Positions 25,301-62,540 of a stretch of 64,000 nt of DNA are shown here, one piece after another. The position numbers were made by a program, and so were the translations under genes. Each line of letters opens with the position of its first letter. Position 1 is the first letter of the stretch. The notes below the pieces were generated by a model. It was not told where the DNA came from and did no database searches. It saw only the letters and a list, made by a program, of their open reading frames with translations. This stretch comes from Castor canadensis (Eukaryota; Chordata; Mammalia; Rodentia; Castoridae), in assembly GCF_047511655.1 (NCBI RefSeq), contig NC_133403.1, forward strand, positions 13,513,014-13,577,013, read 5' to 3'.

Positions 25301-28300
25301 GTGGATACAGTCCCATGGGTCACCAAGAGTCACCTTCACCATCTCAAAGCCTCAACTTGTAAGGGGTGCATGAGCTTTCACTCTCCTCAGGGCCTCTGTG
25401 CCCCACCGAGGGTTTTCAGAGAGCTAGCCTCACCTCCATTCCTGCAGTGAACCCCAGCTCCGTCATGAGCCCAGCAGGCTCCAGCCAGGCCGAAGAGCAG
25501 CAGTACCTGGACAAGCTGAAGCAGCTTTCTAAGTACATTGAGCCCCTGCGTCGCATGATCAACAAGATCGACAAGAATGAAGGTGGGGCCCGGGCTGGGC
25601 ACAGGGGCCCTGTGGACGCCCTCAACCTGTGTCTCAGTGTCCCCTCTCTGTCCCAGACAGAAAAAAGGACCTGAGTAAGATGAAGAGCCTTCTGGACATT
25701 CTGACTGACCCTTCTAAGCGGTGAGTTTTGTTTGCCCAGGAAATGGAGAGTCCCCAGAGCTTGGTGACAATATGTGTTTATAGTGGCCCTGCAGCTCTGT
25801 TGGTCCTGCCAGAGGCCATGGAGGTTCCACACAGGCGTGTGCTGAAGCTTCACGCCTGGACTTCACCTGCTCCAGTGTCCAGCCCTATTCTGGGCCACTG
25901 CTTTGACCCTCATGCTTCCTCCCTGTGGCCAGCACACCCTGACTCATCAGGCCACTGGCCAGATCCTAGTTTGCAGTGGGCTCACCATCAGCTCTGTAAC
26001 AGCCTAGCTGAGTCACTGCAGGTCCAGTCGTGAGAGTGCCTGCTGGTGGTGGAGATGATGGGCTGGTGCCTGTGAGAAGCTGTGGAAGGCAGTGGCCAGC
26101 CAGGTTCTGAGGCCCTTCTTCCCACTGGCCATACACTGCCGTGAGCACCAGATCTTGGGCAGTGCCGCAGGGCTGAACCCAGTGGATCTTCTCCTATCTT
26201 GACACCCCACCCCAGCTCAGGCTCTGCTCCCTTTTTAGTAGGTTGTCCCGGTTCTGCCTGCCTGGATGAAATGCCAGTTGCTGCTGGCCTTTAGGCCCTC
26301 TTGCATTGATTCTTCCTTGGAGTTAAGAGGCCAGAGACTGGCCTAGAGAAGACTGAAACCTTCTCTGGCTGGCCCAGCAGCAGCTGTTGGCCTAGATGGG
26401 TTTCCTGTGGGGGTTCCCACGCAAGGCAGGCAGTGGTCGGGAACAGCACCCAAGAATCACCTGTATCATTGGCCCTCCAGCATAGAGGGGGCAGCCCACA
26501 TAACTTCTCCCCTCAGGTGTCCCCTGAAGACCCTGCAGAAGTGTGAGATTGCCCTGGAAAAACTCAAGAATGATATGGCGGTGGTGAGTAGAGCCCCAGG
26601 CACCTCCAGGAAGGTCCGCCCGCAGTCCCCTCACCCCAATTAGCGCCTTCGTGGACAAGCATCAGTAAGGCCTGGGGCTGGGCCTAACTGGAAACTGCCC
26701 AGGAGGCTTCTTCCAGTCCAGTCAGCTGTGGAGAATGAGGACATGGAAGAAGTCACCCTTGATCCCCTTGGGTACTGCATGTTCCAGCCCTGCCCAAGGC
26801 CCAGCCTGGAGGAGGGTGCCTGAATGGGAGTGAGGCCACGATGGGTGGGGTTGTCTGCATAGGGGTGGAGGCTGTGGGTGAAGTTTCCGCTTTGAGTGAG
26901 GTGAGGGCCCTGGGGTATACAAGGCCTCTGCAGGGTGGGTGAGTCTGTGGGCTCTGGCTGCTGACCCTGCCCATCCTGTCCCCAGCCTACCCCCCCACCA
27001 CCCCCAGTGCTGCCAACTAAGCAGCAGGATCTGTGTCAGCCACTCCTGGATGCCGTCCTTGCCAACATTCGCTCTCCCGTCTTCAACCATTCCCTGTACC
27101 GCACGTTCGTGCCAGCCATGACAGCCATCCACGGCCCACCCATCATGTATGTACAGCTGGGACTAGGCCTCATGGTGGGCAGTGGGCCCAAGGCAACATG
27201 TAGCCATGTGGTCACTATGCACCCCCTCCCCTCCAGAGCCCCAGTGATGTGTACCCGGAAGCGCAAGCTTGAGGAGGATGAACGGCAGAGCATCCCCAAT
27301 GTGCTCCAGGGGGAGGTGGCCAGGTTAGACCCCAAGTTCCTGGTGAGCTTGGACCCTTCTCACTGCAGTAACAATGGCACCGTCCACCTGATCTGCAAGC
27401 TGGGTGAGTGTCCTGGCAGGGCAGGAGGTGGCTTGGGAGAGCAAGCAAGTTCTACACTGCAGCCCCAGGGCTCTGCCACTCATGCTAGAAGCCAAGTGCC
27501 CAGCTTTTCAAAGCATGGGTACTTGCAGCCTGCCCCTGCCCTCACACAGCCTACCAAACTACCCACGCAGCCCCAGCACCTGCTCGCTGCCACAGATGTG
27601 AGTCTACCTGCTAAAGGCCTGGAGTAGCCTTGGGCAGTACCCGTGGGCTCCCATCTACACAGGGCATTCCTTCACCTGCAGCGCATCTCTGAGGAACCCT
27701 GCAGGAGTAGAGAGCTTGTTTAAGAGCAGGACTGTGAGGCAGGCAGGTTAGAGGAGCAGGAGTGTATAGGTCTTGGGCCAGGTCACAGGTGTAACCTTGT
27801 GTGTTGCAGACGACAAGGATCTTCCAAGTGTGCCGCCTCTGGAGCTCAGCGTGCCTGCCGACTACCCTGCCCAGAGCCCACTGTGGATCGACCGGCAGTG
27901 GCAGTATGGTGGGTGAGCCAAGAGAAGACATCTGGGGGCCTGGGCAGCCAGGGCTTCCTAAGCTCAACAGCAGAGACACCTGTGCCCCTCCTACCTCCTC
28001 ACCAGGCAGCTGGAGAGAAAAGAGCCTCTGCCCTGCATTTGTGTCCTTTGCCCTCTGTCCTGCAACTCCAGGCAGCAGTTGAGTGGGGGAGGGGTGAGCA
28101 AGCCGGCCTCTCTAGGACAGACGCAGCTGCTCCTGGTGGCCACCACTGGGAGCTTGGGCTCATTCCCATCTACCTGCACGATATGGCTCCAGAGGAGAGC
28201 TCTTTTGGTGGGGACAGTCCTAGTGAGGTTCACAGCAGGGCCAGGGTGAGTTCCCAAGGGTGTCAAGGAAGGAAAGCTTAGGGGTCCAGATCCAGTTCAA

Positions 28301-28592
28301 ATTCTAGTTCTTCACCAAGGGTGTGACTCTGGGAAGGGAACCCGACTGCAGGCTCCTTCCAACCAGGAGACTGATAAGGTGCTTGTCAGAGGCCAGGTTT
28401 GGGGCCACTGCCTTGCTGAGGGCTTGGCGCTCACTGCCCACTGCTTTCTTGGTAGATGCCAACCCCTTCCTTCAGTCGGTGCACCGTGGCATGACTTCCA
28501 GACTGCTGCAGCTCCCTGACAAGCACTCGGTCACAGCCCTGCTGAACACCTGGGCACAGAGCATCCACCAGGCCTGCCTGTCAGCCGCCTAG
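2286..28592 (+). CDS. MED15: MED15, Mediator complex subunit 15 (partial, 5' exons outside window)
   Basis: MED15 is a subunit of the Mediator tail module in the nucleus and links activators such as SREBP and SMAD2/3 to RNA polymerase II. Sixteen coding exons are visible: 2286-2337, 3958-3987, 5540-5752, 10693-10934, 11957-12286, 13874-14002, 18229-18348, 24942-25069, 25151-25278, 25448-25582, 25657-25720, 26517-26583, 26986-27146, 27237-27403, 27810-27908 and 28456-28592. They sum to 2202 nt, 733 residues plus stop, with every junction in phase and all introns GT-AG. In order they encode the last KIX helix, a Gly/Pro-rich linker, two Gln-rich exons, a Pro/Ser-rich region and the conserved C-terminal half ending in LSAA. 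About 52 N-terminal residues are missing, giving a full length near 785 against 788 in the long human isoform. The match to remembered human MED15 is very close. Confidence 0.97.
3958..3987 (+). CDS. MED15: MED15 coding exon W2 (30 nt micro-exon)
   Basis: A 30-nt exon lies between ttttctgtag and gtaaga. Joined to W1 it completes His and reads NKKSQASVS, then leaves one base for the Asp of the next exon. Its phase agrees on both sides. Confidence 0.93.
4506..4591 (+). mobile_element. ID SINE
   Basis: tggctcagtgttagagcacc with a B-box-like gtgcaatccttagcacca; diverged. Confidence 0.7.
5540..5752 (+). CDS. MED15: MED15 coding exon W3 (Gly/Pro/Met-rich linker)
   Basis: It starts with PMNALQSLTGG after the split Asp and ends STATPQ before gtgagt. 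The 213 nt encode the flexible Gly-Met-Pro linker between KIX and the Gln-rich region. Confidence 0.96.
6056..6145 (+). mobile_element. ID-like SINE
   Basis: gtgtggctcaaatggtagag then gttcaaaccccagtacctt and an A-rich tail; shortened in the middle. Confidence 0.75.
7227..7437 (+). mobile_element. MER20-like hAT-Charlie DNA transposon fossil
   Basis: It begins cagtgactctcaaccagggt and contains gtctggagacattttgggat, gccagagatgctgctaaaca and accaaaatgtcaatagtgac, matching the remembered MER20 consensus over its whole length. Confidence 0.8.
7462..7662 (+). mobile_element. dimeric B1-dID-type SINE
   Basis: A B1-like part (cctaactacttgggaggctg) is joined to an ID-like part (ccctgagtccaaatcccag). 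Confidence 0.75.
7663..7708. repeat. short (GATA)n/(ACAG)n satellite
   Basis: Tetranucleotide units GATA then ACAG lie between two SINEs. Confidence 0.8.
7712..7805 (+). mobile_element. ID SINE, classic type
   Basis: gggatatagctcagtggcag, cttgcctagcatgtgtgagg and gggttctatccctaacac plus an A-rich tail. Confidence 0.88.
8044..8140 (+). mobile_element. ID SINE
   Basis: ggatataactcagtgataga, cttgcctagcatgctgaagg and an A-rich tail. Confidence 0.8.
8520..8828 (+). mobile_element. three-module SINE (B1-like, short B1-like, ID-like)
   Basis: Module 1 reads gtggctcacgcttataatcc, module 2 gctgtgcatggtgtcacatg, module 3 cagagtggctcaagtagtag with an A tail. Confidence 0.75.
8846..8952 (+). mobile_element. 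ID-like SINE
   Basis: gctgggggtatggcttaagt, ttgaactcaaactccagtac and an A-rich tail with aaaat units. Confidence 0.8.
8953..9120 (+). mobile_element. dimeric SINE, 5' truncated
   Basis: tcccagctacttgggaagca then ggcatggctcaagtggtaga and gggttcaatcccctgtaac. Confidence 0.75.
9236..9322 (-). mobile_element. ID-like SINE
   Basis: Antisense copy with cttgaactcaggacctcaaa and cacttgagccatctcccca. Confidence 0.78.
9354..9450 (-). mobile_element. ID-like SINE
   Basis: T-rich tail then gggtttgaactcagggcctt and tcacttgagccatgccccc. Confidence 0.82.
9475..9770 (+). mobile_element. old LINE 3' region fragment
   Basis: Phrases such as tccagagaaattgaaacttc, acttgcaatagcctggatct and catgaagtactacttggcaa resemble LINE-1 3' sequence; heavily diverged. 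Confidence 0.5.
9796..9887 (-). mobile_element. ID-like SINE
   Basis: T-rich tail then ggtttgaactcaggggcctt and atcacttgagccattttacc. Confidence 0.8.
10103..10212 (-). mobile_element. B1-like SINE
   Basis: Antisense: gagacagggctggcctcaaa, tcacaggtgtgcaccaccat, the 7SL-derived B1 structure. Confidence 0.75.
10275..10670. mobile_element. LINE-1 3' fragments abutting MED15 exon W4
   Basis: The first part (acagctttattgaaatagaa, tggtatattcacagaattgc) and the second (attattcacagtagccaagt, gaagcaacccaaatgttcat) are typical LINE-1 3' end phrases. They end within about 25 nt of the exon W4 acceptor. Confidence 0.65.
10693..10934 (+). CDS. MED15: MED15 coding exon W4 (first Gln-rich exon)
   Basis: Eighty codons, mostly CAG with CAA interruptions, run from QLQLQQVALQQ to HHQNQQQ. 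Two similar blocks, each QQF-like between Gln runs, suggest internal duplication. The acceptor tract is short (tctcctctccag) and LINE-like sequence ends just upstream. Gln-rich Mediator segments are low-complexity and mediate weak, multivalent contacts. Confidence 0.95.
11957..12286 (+). CDS. MED15: MED15 coding exon W5 (second Gln/Pro-rich exon)
   Basis: It opens with IQQQQQLQRMAQLQ, passes through a Gln run and a Gln-Pro region with MHHPQHHQPPP, and ends GQMLYAAQQQLKF before gtgagt. It is 330 nt, phase 0 on both sides. Confidence 0.95.
12671..12770 (-). mobile_element. ID SINE
   Basis: Antisense: gggacttgaacccagggcct, aagctaagcatgtgctcttc, actgaactacatacccccat. Confidence 0.8.
13526..13712 (-). 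mobile_element. dimeric B1-dID-type SINE
   Basis: Antisense ID-like half (ccttgaactcagggccttca) then the B1-like half ending taggcgtgagccaccggcgc. Confidence 0.88.
13874..14002 (+). CDS. MED15: MED15 coding exon W6
   Basis: It reads VRAPMVVQQPQVQPQVQ, continues with further Gln-Val repeats, and ends MVAPGVQ. It is 129 nt, phase 0 on both sides, between cctcaag and gtgaga. Confidence 0.94.
14526..14569. repeat. (TG)n microsatellite
   Basis: An uninterrupted GT/TG run of about 21 units in a MED15 intron. Confidence 0.95.
17060..17270 (-). mobile_element. dimeric SINE, diverged
   Basis: Antisense: ctgagccatgcccaaagccc, then gatcctcctatttacacctc and tgtgtgcaccaccatatcca. Confidence 0.65.
18229..18348 (+). 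CDS. MED15: MED15 coding exon W7, probable cassette exon
   Basis: This 120-nt, phase-0 exon encodes 40 residues from MIAEALAQGGTHVRARFP to GGQPTAQ. The equivalent 40 residues distinguish the 788-residue human isoform from the 748-residue one. Both splice sites are weak (cctcaaag acceptor with little pyrimidine, gtattt donor), and introns of about 4.2 and 6.6 kb flank it. That it is skipped in some transcripts is inferred. Confidence 0.88.
18930..19020 (-). mobile_element. L2/MIR-tail remnant
   Basis: attcatttgtttaacaaata and ccaagcactgttctaagatt resemble the conserved tail shared by L2 and MIR elements, antisense. Confidence 0.45.
19292..19337. repeat. (GT)n microsatellite
   Basis: About 22 GT units in the MED15 intron downstream of the cassette exon. 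Confidence 0.95.
20110..20300 (-). mobile_element. dimeric B1-dID-type SINE
   Basis: Antisense: gcagtactagggtttgaact, tttttcgagatagggtctca, gattacaggcgtgagccaca. Confidence 0.9.
20759..20842 (+). mobile_element. ID SINE, diverged
   Basis: gctgggggctcaagtacatg, cctagcatgtaccgtgtccc, ccccagcaccataaag and an AAAT-like tail. Confidence 0.65.
22691..22914 (+). mobile_element. dimeric B1-dID-type SINE
   Basis: gccggctgggcgccagtggc opens the B1-like half; a middle A-rich linker leads to ggagtggcttaaggtgtagg and an A tail. Confidence 0.9.
24942..25069 (+). CDS. MED15: MED15 coding exon W8
   Basis: It reads VSQSSLTMLSSPSPGQQVQ, continues Pro-rich, and ends SQPNSNV plus two bases of a split Ser codon. 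The acceptor is tgcttctag and the donor gtaggc. Confidence 0.95.
25151..25278 (+). CDS. MED15: MED15 coding exon W9
   Basis: It completes Ser, then reads SGPAPSPSSFLPSPSPQPS and ends SVPSPGPLNTP with one base left over. This is the Ser/Pro-rich spacer before the conserved C-terminal half. Confidence 0.95.
25448..25582 (+). CDS. MED15: MED15 coding exon W10
   Basis: It encodes VNPSSVMSPAGSSQAEEQQY and then the conserved DKLKQLSKYIEPLRRMINKI helix region, ending DKNE with one base of Asp. The folded, conserved C-terminal part of MED15 begins here. Confidence 0.96.
25657..25720 (+). CDS. MED15: MED15 coding exon W11
   Basis: After completing Asp it reads RKKDLSKMKSLLDILTDPSK with two bases of Arg left over. 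The donor is a strong gtgagt. Confidence 0.96.
26517..26583 (+). CDS. MED15: MED15 coding exon W12
   Basis: It completes Arg, then reads CPLKTLQKCEIALEKLKNDM and AV, ending in phase 0 at gtgagt. Confidence 0.95.
26986..27146 (+). CDS. MED15: MED15 coding exon W13
   Basis: It begins PTPPPPPVLPTKQQDLCQPL and continues DAVLANIRSPVFNHSLYRTF to HGPPI. The last codon is split and reads Ile across the junction where remembered human MED15 has Thr. Confidence 0.95.
27237..27403 (+). CDS. MED15: MED15 coding exon W14
   Basis: It reads APVMCTRKRKLEEDERQSIP and ends NGTVHLICKL with one base of Asp. It contains the basic TRKRK patch. Confidence 0.95.
27810..27908 (+). CDS. MED15: MED15 coding exon W15
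   Basis: It reads DDKDLPSVPPLELSVPADYP and ends SPLWIDRQWQY with one base of Asp. The donor is gtgggt. Confidence 0.95.
28456..28592 (+). CDS. MED15: MED15 terminal coding exon W16 with stop
   Basis: It reads DANPFLQSVHRGMTSRLLQL and ends HQACLSAA followed by TAG at 28590-28592, the usual MED15 C terminus. Confidence 0.96.
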
Positions 28593-28920
28593 CTGGGAAC
28601 TGTGAGGACCACCAGCAGCCTTGTGGGGCTGTGGACCCCGCCTCGCATTGGACGTTTCTAGGTGTTGGCTTCCTTAGAGAGCCTGGGGTTAAGTTAGCTT
28701 TCCTGCTTTTATCTTCTGCCTTGGGGACCTACCAGACATTTCCCCATACTTGTGCAGTATGGGCCAGGTGGCTGTGGACCTGCCTGTACAGGAGAGAAGG
28801 TTCTCTCTGAAACTTCCTCCACTTTGCTCTGGCTGTGCTCCTTGCAGCTCTCTAGGCCCCATGTCCACTCAGCAGCATGAGGGAGAACTCAGGGTCTTGT
28901 CCGAGCATCCTGTGTGTCAG

Positions 28921-28926
28921 AATAAA
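28921..28926 (+). terminator. proximal poly(A) signal of MED15
   Basis: A canonical AATAAA lies about 330 nt after the stop. The downstream sequence is less GT-rich than at the distal signal, so this is a candidate for minor use. Confidence 0.5.
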
Positions 28927-29371
28927 TTGTACTAGTTTCCTAGGAGAACATGGAGGACATAGGAAACCCTTATAACATGCAACTCTCTGGCCAGTGTTGG
29001 GTTCAGGCTGTTCACTTGTGACATGTGGGATACATCGTAGGGATGCTCCTTGATCCAGGGCACAGCTCCAGTTTGGAAGGAAGGACCTCCTACTCAGCAT
29101 TGTGGGGGAGTGGGAACATTTGGGGACCTGTTCCTGGCACCTACAGTGGGTGCTGCTTCTCTGCTGTGAGGGTGAGGAGTGACTGGCCAGGCACTGATGT
29201 TGAGACCAGGCATCCTCTGAACAGCCTGTTTTGTGCCACCCTCGGAGAGTGTGCTTCTTTCAGGATGGCCTCCGTGGGTCACTTGCCACACAGGGCAACA
29301 GCCAGCAGCCCTCTGGTGAAGAGAAGTTCCCCTTTTTATATGTGCACTACTCTGTCATATGTGGTTCTTAT

Positions 29372-29377
29372 AATAAA
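29372..29377 (+). terminator. distal poly(A) signal of MED15
   Basis: A canonical AATAAA is followed 12 nt later by a tgtgtgtcag downstream element. This is the best candidate for the main 3' end of MED15. Confidence 0.75.
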
Positions 29378-29395
29378 TTTATTAATCCTGTGTGT

Positions 29396-30003
29396 GTCAG
29401 TCGTTTATCACTGCATCCCCTTCTCCACGACTCCCAGAGCCCATTATCCAACTGTCAGGGACACTGTCGATCTTAAAGGTGTCAGTGTCCAGTCTGGCCC
29501 AGAATGCCTGAACTTACCTCCTCTCTGTCCTTTTCCCCAGTCTGGTTCATGGTAGGAAATGCAGGTGGGGTAGGCACAAGTTGACCACCTCAAGGTGACA
29601 GTTTGCAGCTGCTATTCAGGTGATGGGAGGAGTGCATGTTATCTGGAGGGGACTTTTCTCCCTTGGGTGTGGCCCTCCATACAGACGCAGCTCAGCTAGA
29701 CCCCTCAGCAGCAATGTGGGATGTGTCAAGGCAGCGAAAGACAGCGTGAGGCCCTCAGGAGAGTCCTATCTGGGCAGGAAACCGGGAGTAACTATGTGCC
29801 TGGAAGGCAGCCCCTGGACCAACCAAGAAACAGCCACCTGGCCTCCACGAAGGCCATTTGTGGCAATGCAGGTGCTTCTGGGGTAGCTGCAATGAAGTAG
29901 CCTCAGCTGCCCAGGAACCTTCCAGATTAGGTAAGGGACAAATGGCCAAGAGAAGACACCTGATAGCCATGAGGAAGGAGACTCAGGACTTGTAGGAACA
30001 AGT
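29396..30003. other. MED15-CCDC74A convergent intergenic gap
   Basis: About 0.6 kb separates the two poly(A) signals. I see no SINE, LINE or reading frame of interest in it. It is unusual mainly because the neighbouring genes lie on different human chromosomes. Confidence 0.7.
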
Positions 30004-30009
30004 TTTATT
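30004..30009 (-). terminator. poly(A) signal of CCDC74A
   Basis: The plus strand shows TTTATT, so the minus strand has AATAAA about 210 nt after the CCDC74A stop codon. The position fits a short 3' UTR. Confidence 0.7.
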
Positions 30010-30219
30010 TTCAGTCTTCAACAAGTAGAATAATATTTTGTAATGTGCTTTTGTGTAAATGTGGAATAATAGCAAAACAATAGCAAGAAAATAGACAGTT
30101 CTTCAATTCTGAGACCAAGTATTTTATCTGTTGTGTTTCGTCCGTCTTGGAATTTGGGGTGGCTGGAAGGTGGGAGAACTCGTGTGAGATGAGTGGAAAG
30201 ACGCTGCGGGGTCCCAGGC

Positions 30220-35805
<5,586 letters not shown>

Positions 35806-36439
35806 TTAATAGCTCACTTCTTGGATAGGAGATACGGTTGCAGGTTCAAAAATCGACTTCCATTTCCAGGAATCGCAGAATCTTTGTTCATTACGAAATG
35901 TGGGTAAGATAGGTAGAAAAAGAGATGTGAAGTACCGACAGGGACAAAACGCAGAAGGGGAAGGAGTTCTTGAAAGAGGAGCTGCTTTTGCCCGTGCTAG
36001 GCTCTCTGGTCAGCTAGCCCTTAACCATAAAGCGGAGGATGGTTTGGTGACTGCAGCTGAAAAGCAGAAGGATCCAGGGAGATGCTGGGAAGTTTGGAGC
36101 CACAGCAAGCTAAGGAGTCTGAAGCAATAAATTCCACTCAGATCTTTGGCCCTGAACTCACAAGTGTGTGTAACTAGGATTCCCAGGAGGCCAGGAGAAG
36201 ATATAAGCAGCAGTTGGCAAAGCGCGTGCCCCCTGCTAGACTGATAGGTCCCTATCACCCAGGGGAGCTGCTGCTCTCCTGAAGGATCAGCACAAGTTGG
36301 AGGAAGCTGCGGGTGAATGAGTGACACAAAGATGAAAGTGGTGAGTGGAAGAAACTGTGCTGTGCTTGACCCACAGCTTATTTGATCTGGACCAGTTACT
36401 GAAAGGCCTTCTCTCTCTAAGGTGCCAGCTCAGCTGGAT

Positions 36440-36577
36440 GGGGTTGTGCATGCATATAGTCCCCAACACTAGGTAGGGAGGCTGACGCAGGAGGTTTGCT
36501 TGAGTCCAGGAGTTTAAGGCAGCTTAAGCTACAAAACAAACAAGACCCTCATCTGAAAGCAAAAAAAAAAAAAAAAG
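36440..36577 (+). mobile_element. B1-like SINE
   Basis: ggtagggaggctgacgcagg, tgagtccaggagtttaaggc and an A16 tail. Confidence 0.7.
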
Positions 36578-36583
36578 TGCCAA

Positions 36584-36696
36584 GCCGGATATGGTGATTC
36601 ATGCCTGTGACCCTAGCACTGGGGAGGCTGAGGCAGAAGGGTGACCAGTTTGAAGCCAGGACTATATGGCAAGACCCTGTCTTAAAAAAACAAAAG
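36584..36696 (+). mobile_element. B1-like SINE
   Basis: ccggatatggtgattcatgc, tggggaggctgaggcagaag, aagaccctgtcttaaaaa. Confidence 0.78.
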
Positions 36697-36960
36697 TACC
36701 ATCTCTGCTTTGTGGCTTTCTTCAGAACTCCTAAGGGAGCAGTCTCGCATGAATATTAAAGTCAAAATTAATACCTGTAAAATGGCTGAAGTTGGAATTC
36801 TTAGTAGGAACAGGAGAGGCTGGTTGGGAAATCATTTGTTCTATTTTGGTCCCTTCCCACTTAGGAAAATTGTGCCTTCTAAGAATTCTGGCTTCCAGAG
36901 CCAAAGCTAGCTGAACTTTTAAGTGATGGCTACATTAAAAGTCATGTCTTATAGACTGTG

Positions 36961-37037
36961 AGGTCTAGCTCAGGAGCAAAGTGCTTTCCTAGTATGTGCA
37001 AAGGCCCTGGATTCAATTCCCAGCACATCAAAAAGGA
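36961..37037 (+). mobile_element. ID SINE
   Basis: gtctagctcaggagcaaagt, ctagtatgtgcaaaggccct, ggattcaattcccagcaca. Confidence 0.8.
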
Positions 37038-37796
37038 GCCATCTCTCAATATTGGTAAGTCAGGGCTGGTCATTCAGAGGCTCTGACCTGGGGCTGGTCA
37101 GTGCAGTTCAGTTTTAACTATTCATGACTCTTGGAACCTCTGGGAGCCAAAGAAGAGGCAAAATTTGTTCCAAGTGGTCAGCTTTTCCTATCAAGGGCAG
37201 TTCTGATTTGTTGAAGAGAAGGTAAAATTCCCACAGCCCTGCCCCAACACAGGGCCTACCTTCTACAGAATTAACATGTCTTGGTTTTGTCTCTGCTGTA
37301 CACGAATTTACAACACTCTGGCAGAGAAACAAGGAGGGTAGCCAGATGAATGGGCTACTGCTGCTGGGGAAAGGGGGTGCCATTTTGCCCAGAAGGTGTT
37401 TCTGCAGTTCCCAAGTGCCCAGGGACCCTGTCTGGGTGAACTTGCTAGAGACTGAACTGACTCAAGCAAGAATGGGTTTATTCCAATCCATGGTCAATTA
37501 TAAGTTTTGAATTGACTTTTGGCCAGGCCCTAAAATGTATTCTGAGATTACATCAAAATAAGAAGCCTAACATTTACAACTTGAAAAAACTTTTAACCCC
37601 ACCCCCACCACTTCATTAAAAAATCACCATGGAGATGCTGTTGTTGCTGGTGATTCATCTGCAGAGTGAATGAAGGGGAGACCCATGGTGGTTTATGACA
37701 GAGAACATGTGGTTGTCATATACTATGAATATGTCAGTGTTATCAAAAAGTGACTGTGTCTGTTATTCAAAGGTAATTATTTTTTGAGTGCTTGAT

Positions 37797-37802
37797 TTTA
37801 TT
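37797..37802 (-). terminator. candidate poly(A) signal of SMPD4
   Basis: TTTATT on the plus strand gives AATAAA about 770 nt after the SMPD4 stop. A second candidate hexamer is at 37477-37482. Neither could be confirmed. Confidence 0.4.
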
Positions 37803-38567
37803 GAAGGTATAAATGACGCTTCTGACCATCTTTGGTTATAGACAGAAGATGGCAGGATCTGTCTTCGTGGATCCCTTAGTAGCCATACCTGCTGAAGACC
37901 AGTATGCCACGATTCTGCAAGGGCATACGTGACGGCTTGAGGGCCTGAGGTAACACTGTCCTATCACACCTGTGCTCTGAGGTCTTCCTGGAACTCAAAA
38001 GTGGAATTCTACACCCCAGCCTCCAACTAGCCTGGAGAACAGAGACCGATCCTTGCTTTACCAAACGTTATGGCAAAATCTAGCTTTAAAGTTGTGAATC
38101 AGGCGAACCATTATTTGTTTTTTTCAGGTATCTTTCAGAAACTTTGATTCTTTACTGGAGTGGATGCTGAGTGTCCTGGTATTTTAGAGGAAGAGGAAAT
38201 GTCATTTCCAGAGGGGAGAGGTTAAGGCTGGGTCAGCTCCCCAGAGGACAATGGTTACAAAGTCCTAAAGAAGTAGCTCTGCTGCTTGTGGGGTCTTGGG
38301 CTGATGGAGGGAGGGGCCTCTGGTCAGCTCTGCTTATCAGATGGCTCATGAATCCTCTGACACCATCCTTTCCATGCCAAGCCTGGACCACTCTTCCTCT
38401 TCATTTCAGTTTCTTGTGGGTCACTCCACTATTGCAGGAAAACACTCCCAAGAACCCCAAAGATGATGCTGCTCTGGCTTGGAAATAGCCTGCCAGAGTC
38501 TCTCAGGTCCAGGGAAGGGAGTAGGAAGCAAATTCCACCAGTCTGCGCTGAAGACAGTGGCTGAATG

Positions 38568-61617
<23,050 letters not shown>

Positions 61618-62299
61618 AGCAGCCTCCCGTGGACAGTCGATAATGTTCGCTTTAGGAAACCACTGTGGGAAAACAAAGAGAAAATCTCAGTATCTGCCAC
61701 ACAATATTATGCAGTTTTACAAGAGGAAGAACACTTGTGTAACTCAACACACACTATACCGTGTCCAGTTCCTGTTTCACAGAATGCCATTCTCACACAA
61801 TTGACAACTGCCAGTTTCAGAACCAAGTCTGTGGTGGTGAATCCTTGTACAGCACTTCATAGATGCCAGGACTGGTTCTGAGAGCTTTCCATACATTTCC
61901 CCATCGAATTTTCAGTTACAGGCAGAATTCTAAAGCTAGCTCCCCAACATTCTAATCTCTTGCTTATTTAATCATTCATCTAGGTACTGTGGTAAGAGAA
62001 TTTTGCAGATGCAATTACAGTCCCAAGTCAGTCTTAAGATACAGAGCAGTCCCCAGATGACAGCTCCATGACTCCAAGGAAGTGGACTCTGCCAGTAATC
62101 TGAATAAGCTTGGAAGCAGAGTCTTCCCTAGAGACTGCAGATAAGAGGAAAGCCGCCAACACCTTGGTTTTGGCCTTGTGATACCTTAGGCAGAGGACTT
62201 AGCTGAGTATGCCTGGGCTTCTGACTATGTAACTCCATGAGAACAAATGGATGCTGTTTTGGCTACTAAGTTTGTTAAGCAAGAATAGAAAATACATCT

Positions 62300-62415
62300 T
62301 CACGACAACCCTATGAGGTCAGTATGGATGCGGAAATAGAAGAAGAAAAAAGCTAAATCACTTACACTACTCAGCTAGTAAACAGCAGAGCTAAGATTCA
62401 AACAAACTGACCTCC
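62300..62415 (-). mobile_element. MIR remnant
   Basis: cgacaaccctatgaggtcag, aagctaaatcacttacacta and agcagagctaagattcaaac follow the antisense MIR consensus. Confidence 0.6.
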
Positions 62416-62540
62416 TCACAAATCTCTCACAGACCAGTGGGTAAAGCATATTAACTGTGCTCTATGCAAGGAATGAAAGCAGGGGAAGAGCAAGCTCTAC
62501 CAAGGGAGCCTTTGAACTTGCATCAGAAAATTAGAAACAG

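Larger units (their letters stand above)
28593..29395 (+). other. MED15: MED15 3' UTR
   Basis: The sequence from the stop codon to just past the distal AATAAA is unique, without SINEs. Its length of about 0.8 kb is typical for MED15. The exact end is inferred from the hexamer and the GT-rich run beginning near 29389. Confidence 0.7.
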
